Shown piece after piece: positions 53,157 through 61,310 of a stretch of DNA of 64,000 bases (positions are counted from its first letter, which is position 1; each line of letters begins with the position of its first letter). The notes beneath the pieces are model-generated. The model did no database searches. It saw nothing but the letters and a program-made list of their open reading frames with translations, and was not told where the DNA came from. The translations under genes and the position numbers were made by a program. This DNA is from Lachnospiraceae bacterium (GTDB taxonomy: Bacteria > Bacillota > Clostridia > Lachnospirales > Lachnospiraceae). The stretch lies in contig JAFQQI010000047.1 in assembly GCA_017411305.1 (NCBI GenBank), positions 1 through 64,000 on the forward strand, written 5' to 3'.

Positions 53157-54374
53157 TTACAGTTCGCCACGCTCCTGCATCTTCATGGCACGAACCTTGG
53201 TAGAAAGACCAAAGAGGTTGATGAAGCCTTCTGCGTCATGGTGGTCATATAAGTCACCTGTAGTAAAGGAAGCGATGCTTTCATTGTACAGGGAATAAGG
53301 AGAAGTAGTACCGGCCTTGATGATGTTGCCTTTATACAGCTTGAACTTAACTTCACCTGTTACATACTGCTGTGTAGATTCAATGAATGCCTGAACTGCT
53401 TCACGCAAGGGGGAGAACCACTTGCCTTCGTAAACAATCTGAGCCATCTTGTTGCCCATATCCATCTTAGCTGCATAAGTATCACGATCAAGAATTAATT
53501 CTTCTAACTGCTGATGTGCTTCGTAAAGAATGGTTCCGCCGGGAGTTTCATATACACCACGGGACTTCATGCCTACTACACGGTTTTCTACGATGTCAAC
53601 AATACCGATGCCATGCTTGCCGCCTAATTTGTTCAGTTCACGAATAATGTCGGAAACCTTCATCTGCTTGCCGTTTACGGATGTGGGAACACCCTTTTCA
53701 AAGGTCATGGTAACATATTCGCCTTCTTCGGGAGCCTTCTCGGGAGTAACGCCGAGTACTAACAGATGATCATAGTTGGGCTCGTTTGCAGGATCTTCCA
53801 GTTCCAAACCTTCATGGCTGATATGCCATAAGTTACGGTCACGGCTGTAGCTGGAATCTGCTGAGAAAGGAAGGTCGATTCCATGAGCCTTACAGTATTC
53901 GATTTCAGATTCACGGGAATCCATAGTCCACTTGTCATTTCTCCATGCAGCAATAATCTTAAGGTCGGGAGCAAGTGCCTTGATACCGAGCTCAAAACGA
54001 ATCTGGTCATTTCCCTTACCGGTAGCACCGTGGCAGATAGCAACAGCGCCTTCTTTGCGGGCAATTTCAACCAGTTTCTTTGCGATAAGAGGTCTTGCCA
54101 TGGATGTACCTAATAAATATTTGTTTTCATAAACTGCATGTGCCTGTACACAGGGAACCACGTATTCGTCACAGAATTCATCTGTTACATCTAAAATGTA
54201 TAATTTTTCAGCGCCGCAGAATTTGGCTCTTTCGTCAAGTCCGTCCAGCTCTTCTTCCTGTCCGCAGTCGATGCAGACACAAACTACTTCATAATCGAAG
54301 TTTTCCTTTAACCAGGGGATGATGGCTGTAGTGTCAAGACCGCCTGAGTACGCTAAAATTACTTTTTCTTTCAT
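53157..54374 (-). CDS. argG: Argininosuccinate synthase
   Basis: It joins citrulline and aspartate using ATP. The 405-residue protein starts MKEKVILAYSGGLDTTAII, the PP-loop motif, and shows ICHGATGKGNDQIRFE and VGMKSRGVYETPGG. The ATG at 54374 follows GGAGG; an in-frame ATG at 54389 overlaps that site and is less likely. It is the first gene of a leftward unit and is divergent from argC, with shared promoter and operator sequences between. argH is not in the window. Confidence 0.96.
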   Translation of the reverse strand: MKEKVILAYSGGLDTTAIIPWLKENFDYEVVCVCIDCGQEEELDGLDERAKFCGAEKLYILDVTDEFCDEYVVPCVQAHAVYENKYLLGTSMARPLIAKKLVEIARKEGAVAICHGATGKGNDQIRFELGIKALAPDLKIIAAWRNDKWTMDSRESEIEYCKAHGIDLPFSADSSYSRDRNLWHISHEGLELEDPANEPNYDHLLVLGVTPEKAPEEGEYVTMTFEKGVPTSVNGKQMKVSDIIRELNKLGGKHGIGIVDIVENRVVGMKSRGVYETPGGTILYEAHQQLEELILDRDTYAAKMDMGNKMAQIVYEGKWFSPLREAVQAFIESTQQYVTGEVKFKLYKGNIIKAGTTSPYSLYNESIASFTTGDLYDHHDAEGFINLFGLSTKVRAMKMQERGEL

Positions 54375-54411
54375 GATAAATGCCTCCATATGTAATATGT
54401 TATTTTTGAAG

Positions 54412-54447
54412 CCGCCTTTTCTGCTAGTTTTACCTATTAAAAGGCGG
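54412..54447 (-). promoter_or_regulatory. Hairpin in the argG leader
   Basis: On the transcribed strand CCGCCTTTT (54447-54439) pairs perfectly with AAAAGGCGG (54420-54412), loop 18 bases, followed by a weak A-rich, not U-rich, stretch. It lies 38 bases before the argG ATG and may influence read-through or translation. Confidence 0.5.
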
Positions 54448-54467
54448 ATATTCTATCGACAAGCCAT

Positions 54468-54496
54468 AATATACTACAATTTGAAGAGAAATGCAA
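54468..54496 (-). promoter_or_regulatory. argG promoter
   Basis: On the minus strand TTGCAT (54496-54491), a 17-base spacer and TATATT (54473-54468) form a good promoter with an 85-90 base leader. Confidence 0.7.
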
Positions 54497-54594
54497 TACC
54501 TATTTTGCATATTTAAAAAATAAAACTTCATATTTTTGCATAAAAATCAAAATAAGCTTGCATAATATGCATAAAAGGTGTATAGTTATGCATA
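54491..54594. promoter_or_regulatory. Cluster of TGCATA boxes, probable ArgR/AhrC operators for argG and argC
   Basis: TGCATA occurs at 54506, 54537, 54559, 54568 and 54589 within about 90 bases. 54559-54573 forms the inverted pair TGCATAATATGCATA, and the promoter -35 boxes of both argG and argC contain TTGCAT. ArgR-type regulators bind AT-rich imperfect palindromes upstream of arginine genes. The regulator itself is not in the window, and the consensus for this organism is inferred. Confidence 0.6.
54558..54586 (+). promoter_or_regulatory. argC promoter
   Basis: TTGCAT (54558-54563), a 17-base spacer and TATAGT (54581-54586). The -35 box lies in the inverted TGCATA pair. The leader of about 135 bases contains a small perfect hairpin, TTACAGA/TCTGTAA (54675-54692). 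Apart from these elements nothing else was seen in the 354-base spacer between argG and argC. Confidence 0.7.
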
Positions 54595-54728
54595 AATGAA
54601 AATGAGGTGAATATTCTTATTAAAATGGTTGAGATTTTTGGAAAGAAAGAGTATATTAATTTTGTGTGCGTTTATTACAGATTAGTCTGTAAAAGCATGT
54701 ATGATTCAAAAGAACGGAGAATGGAAAC

Positions 54729-55682
54729 ATGAGTACAAAAACAAAGATTTTTATTGACGGAAGTGAAGGAACTACCGGACTTAGAATATATGAAAGATTT
54801 GAAGGAAGAGATGATATTGAACTTTTAAAGATTTCTTCCGAGCTTAGAAAGGATCCTGCAGAAAGAAAACGTCTGATTAATGAATCAGACATTACTTTCC
54901 TGTGTCTGCCCGATGCAGCAGCCAAGGAATCTGTCTCTTTGGTGGAGAATGAAAACGTAATTATTATAGATACCTCTACAGCCCACAGAACGCAGGAGGG
55001 CTGGGCGTACGGCTTTCCGGAGCTGTCTGAGGGCCATAGAAGTGCCATTAAGAACGGTAAGAGAATTGCAGTTCCCGGCTGCTATGCAACAGGTTTTATT
55101 TCCTTAGTATATCCCATGGTGGCAGAAGGAATCATGCCTGCGAATTATCCGGTCAGCGCATTCGGACTTTCCGGATACAGCGGAGCCGGCAAAAAGGTAA
55201 TTGCGGCTTATGAAGCAGAGGAACGTCCTACAGATTTCGATGCACCCAGAGAGTATGCTCTTACCCAGCAGCACAAGCATTTAAAAGAAATGAAGAAAAT
55301 CTCCGGTCTTGAAAGAGAACCGCTGTTTTCTCCCATTATTTGTGATTACTACAGCGGCATGGTAATGACCGTACAGTTATACACCCATATGTTACAGGGA
55401 CAGCAGACAGTAGAGAGTGTACATAAAATGTTAAGTGACTTTTATGCAGGTCAGAAGTTTGTAAAAGTAATGCCTCTTGATGCACAGGCTGGAGAGGGCA
55501 ATATGCTTGCAGGAAATGCCTGCTCCGGTTGGGATGGACTTAAAATTTTTGCTACCGGTAATGACGAAAGAATTGTTCTTTCCTCTCAGTTTGATAATCT
55601 CGGTAAGGGAGCATCCGGTGCGGCAATCCAGTGTCTGAATATAGTGCTGGGATGTGAAGAGGATAGGGGATTGCAGTTATAA
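54729..55682 (+). CDS. argC: N-acetyl-gamma-glutamyl-phosphate reductase, type 2
   Basis: It reduces N-acetylglutamyl phosphate in arginine synthesis. The 317-residue protein is the short type 2 form: IFIDGSEGTTGLRIYERF near the N-terminus, LCLPDAAAKE in place of the longer nucleotide loop, and the catalytic cysteine in VPGCYATGF (about residue 118). LSGYSGAGKK follows. The ATG follows CGGAGAATGG. The gene is divergent from argG and is followed by a 53-bp tandem-repeat array that separates it from the next gene. Confidence 0.95.
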   Translation: MSTKTKIFIDGSEGTTGLRIYERFEGRDDIELLKISSELRKDPAERKRLINESDITFLCLPDAAAKESVSLVENENVIIIDTSTAHRTQEGWAYGFPELSEGHRSAIKNGKRIAVPGCYATGFISLVYPMVAEGIMPANYPVSAFGLSGYSGAGKKVIAAYEAEERPTDFDAPREYALTQQHKHLKEMKKISGLEREPLFSPIICDYYSGMVMTVQLYTHMLQGQQTVESVHKMLSDFYAGQKFVKVMPLDAQAGEGNMLAGNACSGWDGLKIFATGNDERIVLSSQFDNLGKGASGAAIQCLNIVLGCEEDRGLQL

Positions 55683-55693
55683 TATTTGTAATA

Positions 55694-56048
55694 CCGCCTA
55701 AATGAAGAGAAAGTAGATTTTGGCGGGCGAAAAGAACGAGCAAAAAAGTATGGCGTCCGCTTGAGATGAGAAAAAGTGAATTTAGGCGGAAAAAAAGCAG
55801 GAGCAGAATCCGCTTAGGATGAGAAAAAGTGGATTTAGGCGGAAAAAAAGCAGGAGCAGAATCCGCTTAAGATGAGAAAAAGTGGATTTAGGCGGAAAGG
55901 AAGCAGGAACAGAATCCGCTTAAGATGAGAAAAAGTGGATTTGGGCGGAAAGGAAGCAGAAACAGAATCCGCTTAGGATGAGAAAAAGTGGATTTAGGCG
56001 GAAAGGAAGCAGGAATAGAATCCGCCTAAATGAAGAGAAAGTGACAAT
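55694..56048 (+). repeat. 53-bp tandem repeat array with internal hairpins
   Basis: Units start with TCCGC at 55756, 55809, 55862, 55915 and 55968, exactly 53 bases apart, with a partial unit at 56021 and a longer degenerate one from 55694. The first and last units share CCGCCTAAATGAAGAG. Within each unit TCCGCTTA can pair with TTTAGGCGGA across GATGAGAAAAAGTGGA-like sequence, so the transcript could fold into a row of small hairpins. 53 is not a multiple of three and no long frame crosses the array, so it is non-coding. It fills the 414-base gap between argC and the next gene. Unit differences are single bases only, so these are not spacers. Confidence 0.9.
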
Positions 56049-56097
56049 GGTCTAAATAGCATGTTTGAGGTAAAACGTGTTAAAAGGAGAACACAAA

Positions 56098-56457
56098 ATG
56101 GGCTTATTTGATTTTTTAAAGAAAAAAGAAGAAGTGATTGTAAATTTTGAGGAAATTGATTCTAATGAAAAGGCAATAGAGCTTGCGAAGAAGGGTGCAC
56201 TTGCCCCTCTGTACTTAATGCCTCTTAGATTTAACGGACCTGAGTCCGTAGAAAACCGTTTATTTGTTCCGAAAGAAGTCGTTAAATTAAAGGACAGATA
56301 TGATGATATGGTTGAAGATTTGCTTAGACAGGGAAAGGTATCAGGATATTCCTGTACACCGGAGTATAAGGGCAAAAGCTTTATTCCCTGTAAGCTAACA
56401 ATTGAAGCATCAAAGGATAAAGAACCGGTATTTACAGAGACAATTAATATCTGGTAA
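56098..56457 (+). CDS. Small protein of unknown function
   Basis: The 119-residue protein starts MGLFDFLKKKEE after AAAGGAGAACAC. It has a short basic amphipathic N-terminus, an acidic region and a segment rich in charged residues. No known family is recognised. It lies between the repeat array and a YbaK-like gene, in the direction of the arginine genes. An upstream in-frame start at 56077 lacks a ribosome site. Confidence 0.7.
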   Translation: MGLFDFLKKKEEVIVNFEEIDSNEKAIELAKKGALAPLYLMPLRFNGPESVENRLFVPKEVVKLKDRYDDMVEDLLRQGKVSGYSCTPEYKGKSFIPCKLTIEASKDKEPVFTETINIW

Positions 56458-56472
56458 AGGACAGACAATTAC

Positions 56473-57036
56473 ATGAACGAACTGATACACGATGCAACGT
56501 TATATGAAGATATCCCGTCGCCCGAAGGTAGGGAAGAAAAAGAGATGGCGGTATACAGATTGCTGAAAGAGCTTGCAATTCCTTATAAAAGACTGGATCA
56601 TGAGGAAGCGGCAACCATTGAAGCCTGCCGAGGGATTGATGAATTGCTGGGAATACATATGTGTAAGAATTTATTTTTGTGCAATTCCCAGAAAACAGTG
56701 TTTTACTTGCTTTTGATGCCGGGAGAGAAGAAGTTCAAAACCAAGGAGCTTTCTAAGCAGATAGGCAGTGCCAGACTTTCTTTTGCATCGGCAGAGCATA
56801 TGGAGGAGCTTCTGAACATTACGCCCGGCTCGGTTAGTGTTATGGGGTTGATGAATGATAAGGAAAACAGGGTAAACCTTTTGATAGATGAGGATGTGCT
56901 GAAGGAAGAGGTGCTTGGTTGTCATCCTTGTGTAAATACTGCAAGCCTGAAGATGAATACAAAAGATGTGATTGAAAAATTCCTACCTTATGTAAACCAC
57001 TCATACAGAGTGGTACATCTTGTGGGAGAAGATTAA
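56473..57036 (+). CDS. Aminoacyl-tRNA deacylase-like protein (ProXp/PrdX, YbaK-like)
   Basis: The 187-residue protein has the YbaK/aminoacyl-tRNA editing fold. It shows IPYKRLDHEEAATIEACRGI, CKNLFLCNSQKTVFYLLLMPG with the conserved lysine, and LGCHPCVNTASLKM, the GxxPxxxT substrate motif. The group hydrolyses mischarged tRNA such as Ala-tRNAPro. It lies 15 bases after the preceding gene and 12 bases before the GNAT gene. The exact tRNA specificity is unknown. Confidence 0.85.
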   Translation: MNELIHDATLYEDIPSPEGREEKEMAVYRLLKELAIPYKRLDHEEAATIEACRGIDELLGIHMCKNLFLCNSQKTVFYLLLMPGEKKFKTKELSKQIGSARLSFASAEHMEELLNITPGSVSVMGLMNDKENRVNLLIDEDVLKEEVLGCHPCVNTASLKMNTKDVIEKFLPYVNHSYRVVHLVGED

Positions 57037-57048
57037 AAGAGGTACGTT

Positions 57049-57495
57049 ATGACAGTAAGAACAATGACCATAGAAGATTATCAGGGTGTATATGATTTAT
57101 GGATGACCATTAAGGGCTTTGCCATCAGAAGCATTGACGATTCCAAGGTTGGTGTAGAAAGATTCCTGAAAAGAAATCCAACAACCAGCGTGGTTGCTAT
57201 AGAAGACGATAAAATTGTAGGTAGTATTCTATGTGGTCATGATGGCAGAAGAGGTTGCCTTTATCATGTATGTGTACATGAGGATTATCGTATGCGCGGT
57301 ATCGGTAAAAGCATGGTAGTGCACTGCATGAAGGAACTGGAAAAGGAACAGATTAGTAAGGTTTCCCTGATTGCATTTACCCAGAATGACATTGGTAATG
57401 CATTTTGGAAGGAAATAGGCTGGACCAAGAGAGAAGACTTGAACTACTATGATTTCACGCTGAACAAAGAAAATATTATTAACTATAATAAATAG
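57049..57495 (+). CDS. GNAT family N-acetyltransferase
   Basis: The 148-residue protein has the acetyl-CoA motif region VHEDYRMRGIGKSMVVHCM and the C-terminal LIAFTQNDIGNAFWKEIGW, typical of GNAT enzymes. The substrate is unknown; the position among arginine genes does not prove a role there, since argJ can supply the acetyl group. GAGG precedes the ATG. Confidence 0.85.
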   Translation: MTVRTMTIEDYQGVYDLWMTIKGFAIRSIDDSKVGVERFLKRNPTTSVVAIEDDKIVGSILCGHDGRRGCLYHVCVHEDYRMRGIGKSMVVHCMKELEKEQISKVSLIAFTQNDIGNAFWKEIGWTKREDLNYYDFTLNKENIINYNK

Positions 57496-57539
57496 TGCAG
57501 AATAAAATATATTACATAAAAAGATAAGGAATGAAAGCA

Positions 57540-58469
57540 ATGATTTATAAGAATGTATTAGAAGCCATTGGTCATACTCCCATCATTGAATTACAAAAAA
57601 TGGTAGATGAAGATAGTGCCAGAGTACTTGTAAAATATGAAGGCCTTAATGTAGGTGGGTCTGTGAAGACCAGAACTGCGCTGAATATGATTCTGGCAGC
57701 AGAAGAGCAGGGTATTTTAAAACCGGACTCTATTATTGTGGAGCCGACCAGTGGAAATCAGGGAATCGGCTTAGCGCTTGTAGGTGCAGTAAAGGGATAC
57801 GAAGTAGTAATTATTATGCCCGATTCTGTCAGTGAAGAAAGACGCCTTTTGGTAGAGCATTACGGCGCAAAGGTAGTGCTGATTCATGACAAGGGGAATA
57901 TTGGCGACTGTATCGATGAGTGTGTAAAGACAGCTATCCGTATGAAAGAAGAAAATCCCAGAGTGTATGTGCCGCAGCAGTTTGAAAATCAGGCAAATCC
58001 CATGGTACATCGTCATCACACAGGCTTGGAGATTTTAGAGCAGGTGGCAGGTCCCATTGACGGATTTTGCTCCGGAATCGGAACAGGTGGCACCATTACT
58101 GGTATCGGCGAGACCTTAAAGGCGTTAAATCCTCAGATTACTATTTGGGCAGTGGAGCCGGAAAATGCGGCAATTCTTGCTGGTGGTACAGTAGGAAACC
58201 ATATTCAGATGGGTATCGGTGACGGCGTCATTCCCACAGTACTGAATCAGCAGATTTATGAAGATATTGCCATTATTTCTGATGAAGAGGCATTACAGAC
58301 AGCGAAAGACTTGGCAAGATATGAAGGTATTATGTGCGGCATTTCCAGCGGAACCAATGTAGCAGCAGCGCTTCGCCTTGCAAAGAAGCTGGGTAAGGGT
58401 AAGACAGTGGTTACTATTTTACCGGATACTGCTGAGAGATATTTTTCTACGCCGCTATTTCAGGATTAA
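57540..58469 (+). CDS. Cysteine synthase-like PLP-dependent enzyme
   Basis: The 309-residue protein has the fold-type II pattern of CysK/CysM. The PLP lysine lies in GGSVKTRTALN, with TSGNQGIGLA, GIGTGGTITGIGE and a C-terminal GISSGTNVAAAL. Two positions differ from the common forms: SVKTR where SVKDR is usual, and TSGNQG where TSGNTG is usual. It may therefore use a variant substrate. The ATG at 57540 follows AAGGA at a good spacing; an ATG at 57531 is too close. It is among the arginine genes. Confidence 0.85.
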   Translation: MIYKNVLEAIGHTPIIELQKMVDEDSARVLVKYEGLNVGGSVKTRTALNMILAAEEQGILKPDSIIVEPTSGNQGIGLALVGAVKGYEVVIIMPDSVSEERRLLVEHYGAKVVLIHDKGNIGDCIDECVKTAIRMKEENPRVYVPQQFENQANPMVHRHHTGLEILEQVAGPIDGFCSGIGTGGTITGIGETLKALNPQITIWAVEPENAAILAGGTVGNHIQMGIGDGVIPTVLNQQIYEDIAIISDEEALQTAKDLARYEGIMCGISSGTNVAAALRLAKKLGKGKTVVTILPDTAERYFSTPLFQD

Positions 58470-58540
58470 GAGAAACAAAAGATGCAGTAAACAATGAAAA
58501 GAATAGGTCATCAAGATACATACCATGAAAGGAATATCAT

Positions 58541-59467
58541 ATGAACAAACAGATAGTTATATTGACTGTTTTGGGACTACTGATGCTGGCCGGATGTAAA
58601 AATAATGACGATGATATAACTGCAAAAACAGAGATATCGGCTGAAATTGTAGAAGAAACAAGCGTGTCTGCAACAGAAGAGGCTGCAAAGACAGTAACCA
58701 AAGAAGCAGACACAGAAGAACAAAAAGCAGAAGAACCAAAAGAGACGGAAAAATCTGCAGATACAGAAGAAACCCAAGAGGCGGAAGCTGTAAATGCAGA
58801 AAAGTCTGAAGAAGTCGCAGATGCAGAGAAGCCCCGAGAAACAGTAGACGAAGAAGCAATTACATTTCAGTTCCCAAACGAAGCGGTCAAAGGATTTGTA
58901 GAGCAGACAGTGGTGCTTTCGGAAAATACCATGATGGAAGCCTATGAATGGGTAAAGGAATCCCAGGTTTTGCGTGTCCGCGTACAATACAAAGAGCAAC
59001 CGGAAGATAATTATCTCCACAAGGAAGACTATTTCTTCTTTTTTGCAAATGGAGAAATCGTGGAGACTTTGTATGTGGACTATCCTTCAAAGGATTTTGA
59101 GAATATGGATAAACCCAGATATGTGGCGGAGGCCTGCGATTTTGGAGCTCACATGGAGGATGTAACCTTTGATGGCAGAGAAGATTTGATTATCTCGCTT
59201 GGATATGGTGGCAGTGCCACATTTGCATGTGCCTATATTGCTACGGAGGACGGATTTAAGTACAACCAATCTTTTGAAGAGATTCCTTCCTATGAGGTTG
59301 ATGTACAAGAACAGGTCATTAGAGGAAGCAACACGCATAATGCGGTTTCTTATTCAGAGTATGAATACCGGTATGAAAATGAAAGCTTTGTATTGAAAAC
59401 AGAAAGAAATTTTGAATATAGCGAAGCAACCGAACAACATGAATTGGCAGAAGAAATAAAATATTGA
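58541..59467 (+). CDS. Putative lipoprotein of unknown function
   Basis: A signal peptide ends in the lipobox LMLAGC (Cys19), so the protein is anchored to the outer face of the membrane. A long low-complexity linker rich in Glu, Thr, Lys and Ala (about 25-105) leads to a C-terminal domain of about 200 residues with FDGREDLIISLGYGG near residue 210. The domain resembles small surface lipoproteins but no family was identified. It is transcribed in the same direction as argJ, 70 bases upstream of it. Confidence 0.8.
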   Translation: MNKQIVILTVLGLLMLAGCKNNDDDITAKTEISAEIVEETSVSATEEAAKTVTKEADTEEQKAEEPKETEKSADTEETQEAEAVNAEKSEEVADAEKPRETVDEEAITFQFPNEAVKGFVEQTVVLSENTMMEAYEWVKESQVLRVRVQYKEQPEDNYLHKEDYFFFFANGEIVETLYVDYPSKDFENMDKPRYVAEACDFGAHMEDVTFDGREDLIISLGYGGSATFACAYIATEDGFKYNQSFEEIPSYEVDVQEQVIRGSNTHNAVSYSEYEYRYENESFVLKTERNFEYSEATEQHELAEEIKY

Positions 59468-59537
59468 AGCCTAAAACGAAAACTGGTTTTACTGTAAGAA
59501 TAATAAATAAGTGTACAAACACAGAAAAGAGGACAGT

Positions 59538-60761
59538 ATGAAAGTAAGAACAGGCGGTGTGACCGCAGCAAAAGGTTTTGAAGCAGCAGGTGTAGAAGCA
59601 GGGATTAAGTACAAAAACAGAAAAGACATGGCTATGGTGTATAGTCAGAAGCCTTGTGTTTTGGCAGGAACCTTCACCACAAATGTAGTTAAGGCAGCCC
59701 CTGTTCTTTGGGATAAAAAGGTAGTAGAGGAATCTCCTTTCGGACAGGCAGTAGTTATCAATGCAGGAATTGCTAATGCTTGTACCGGCGAGGAAGGCTA
59801 TTCCTATTGTGATAAGACCGCCAAGGTGGCAGCAGCAGCCCTGAATATTCCGGCGGATTCCGTTCTGGTGGCATCTACAGGTGTCATCGGTATGCAGCTT
59901 CCCATTGACAGAATTGAAGCCGGCGTAGAGAAGCTTGCTAAAGCAAAAGCAGAAACTTTGGAAGCAGGCACTCTGGCAGCAGAAGCTATCATGACAACCG
60001 ATACCATTTCCAAGCAGGTTGCGGCAGAAATTGAAGTTGGCGGTGTGAAGGTAACCATTGGCGGTATGAGTAAGGGCTCCGGCATGATTCATCCCAATAT
60101 GTGTACCATGCTTGGATTTATTACTACAGATGCTGTGATTACAAAAGAAGCATTGACTAAGGCTCTTAAAGAAGATGTGGTGGATACCTTCAATATGATT
60201 TCCGTAGACGGAGATACATCTACCAATGACACCTTATTGATTATGGCAAACGGCATGGCAGAGAATCCTGAAATCAAGGTAGATACGCCTGAATATGAAG
60301 AGTTTAAGGCAGCCCTTCATTATGTCAATGAAACTCTTGCAAAGATGATGGCAGGAGACGGGGAAGGAGCAACCGCACTTTTAGAGGTTAAGGTGACAAA
60401 TGCTGACACCAAAGAAAACGCACGTATATTAAGCAAATCAGTAGTTTGCTCAAGTCTCGTAAAAGCAATGATTTATGGACATGATGCCAATGCAGGAAGA
60501 ATCTTATGTGCCCTTGGTTATTCCGGTGTACAGTTTAATCCTGAGAAAATTGACTTATATTTTGAGAGTGAAGCAGGAAAAATCAAGATTTATGAGGATG
60601 GTGTTTCTACAGGATATGATGAAGCTGTAGCAACGACAATCCTGTCAGAAGCAGAAGTGACTGTATTAGTCGATATGAAGATGGGAAATGAAACCGCTAC
60701 AGCATGGGGCTGCGATTTGACATATGATTATGTTAAAATAAACGCGGATTACAGAAGTTAA
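59538..60761 (+). CDS. argJ: Bifunctional glutamate N-acetyltransferase/ornithine acetyltransferase
   Basis: It recycles the acetyl group between ornithine and glutamate. The 407-residue proenzyme contains KGSGMIHPNMCTML, where self-cleavage before Thr190 makes the two chains. Further segments are VNAGIANACTG-like VINAGIANACTGEEG, SVDGDTSTNDTLL and AMIYGHDANAGRIL. The ATG at 59538 follows AGAGGACAGT; an in-frame ATG at 59511 lacks a site. It lies between a lipoprotein gene and a PBECR-like gene. Confidence 0.95.
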   Translation: MKVRTGGVTAAKGFEAAGVEAGIKYKNRKDMAMVYSQKPCVLAGTFTTNVVKAAPVLWDKKVVEESPFGQAVVINAGIANACTGEEGYSYCDKTAKVAAAALNIPADSVLVASTGVIGMQLPIDRIEAGVEKLAKAKAETLEAGTLAAEAIMTTDTISKQVAAEIEVGGVKVTIGGMSKGSGMIHPNMCTMLGFITTDAVITKEALTKALKEDVVDTFNMISVDGDTSTNDTLLIMANGMAENPEIKVDTPEYEEFKAALHYVNETLAKMMAGDGEGATALLEVKVTNADTKENARILSKSVVCSSLVKAMIYGHDANAGRILCALGYSGVQFNPEKIDLYFESEAGKIKIYEDGVSTGYDEAVATTILSEAEVTVLVDMKMGNETATAWGCDLTYDYVKINADYRS

Positions 60762-60893
60762 CGTTTTTGTGAAAAATGCGCATAGATTTCCTGCATGATT
60801 TGTGATACGTTTTTATTCAACTAACTATTCACTATTATTTTGAATTAACTCTTTTGAATTATCTTTTCGCAAATCAGGAGAACTCTATTACAT

Positions 60894-61265
60894 ATGTTTT
60901 GTCCATTAGGCAGGATTAATTTACCTATATTAAATGAATATTTTAATCTGACTACCGATGAAACGATTGTAACAGATGAACGTTTTTCCCATATTAAGCA
61001 AAATCATCCTCAAGATGTAGATTTGTTTAAATGTTATGGGAAGATATGCATTGAGCACCCGGACATAGTTGTACAAGACATAGTAAATCAAGGTACAGTT
61101 TTTATGATTAAAAAGTTGCCGGATACAAATTTGAATGTTGTTGTCCGTTTGGTGCTACAGGGTGAAGACGTAAACAGAAAAAATTCTGTGATGACTTTTT
61201 ACAGAATCCGTGAGAAGAATTTGGAAAAACTCATAAATAAAAACAAACTTCTTTACAGTAAATAA
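60894..61265 (+). CDS. PBECR2-like nuclease-fold protein
   Basis: The 123-residue protein contains DERFSHIKQNHPQDVDLF, IEHPDIVVQD, the repeated hydrophobic strand VFMIKKLPD, LNVVVRLVL and SVMTFYRIREKNLEKLI. These match the PBECR2 type of the phage-barnase/EndoU/colicin/RelE-like RNase fold. Members are usually toxins or phage-encoded nucleases. Codon use is AT-richer than that of the flanking arginine genes, which suggests later arrival. AGGAG lies about 12 bases before the ATG. No antitoxin gene is evident, and activity is inferred. Confidence 0.7.
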   Translation: MFCPLGRINLPILNEYFNLTTDETIVTDERFSHIKQNHPQDVDLFKCYGKICIEHPDIVVQDIVNQGTVFMIKKLPDTNLNVVVRLVLQGEDVNRKNSVMTFYRIREKNLEKLINKNKLLYSK

Positions 61266-61310
61266 GTTGCAAGCTATAATTAAATTGTAAATAACATATA
61301 ATCAATATAG

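Noticed and set aside
55694-56048. CRISPR array
   Set aside because: Whole 53-bp units repeat with only single-base differences; there are no unique spacers and no cas genes.
58577-59020. Cysteine/phenylalanine-rich minus-strand frame
   Set aside because: It is the antisense shadow of the Glu/Lys-rich linker of the lipoprotein gene.
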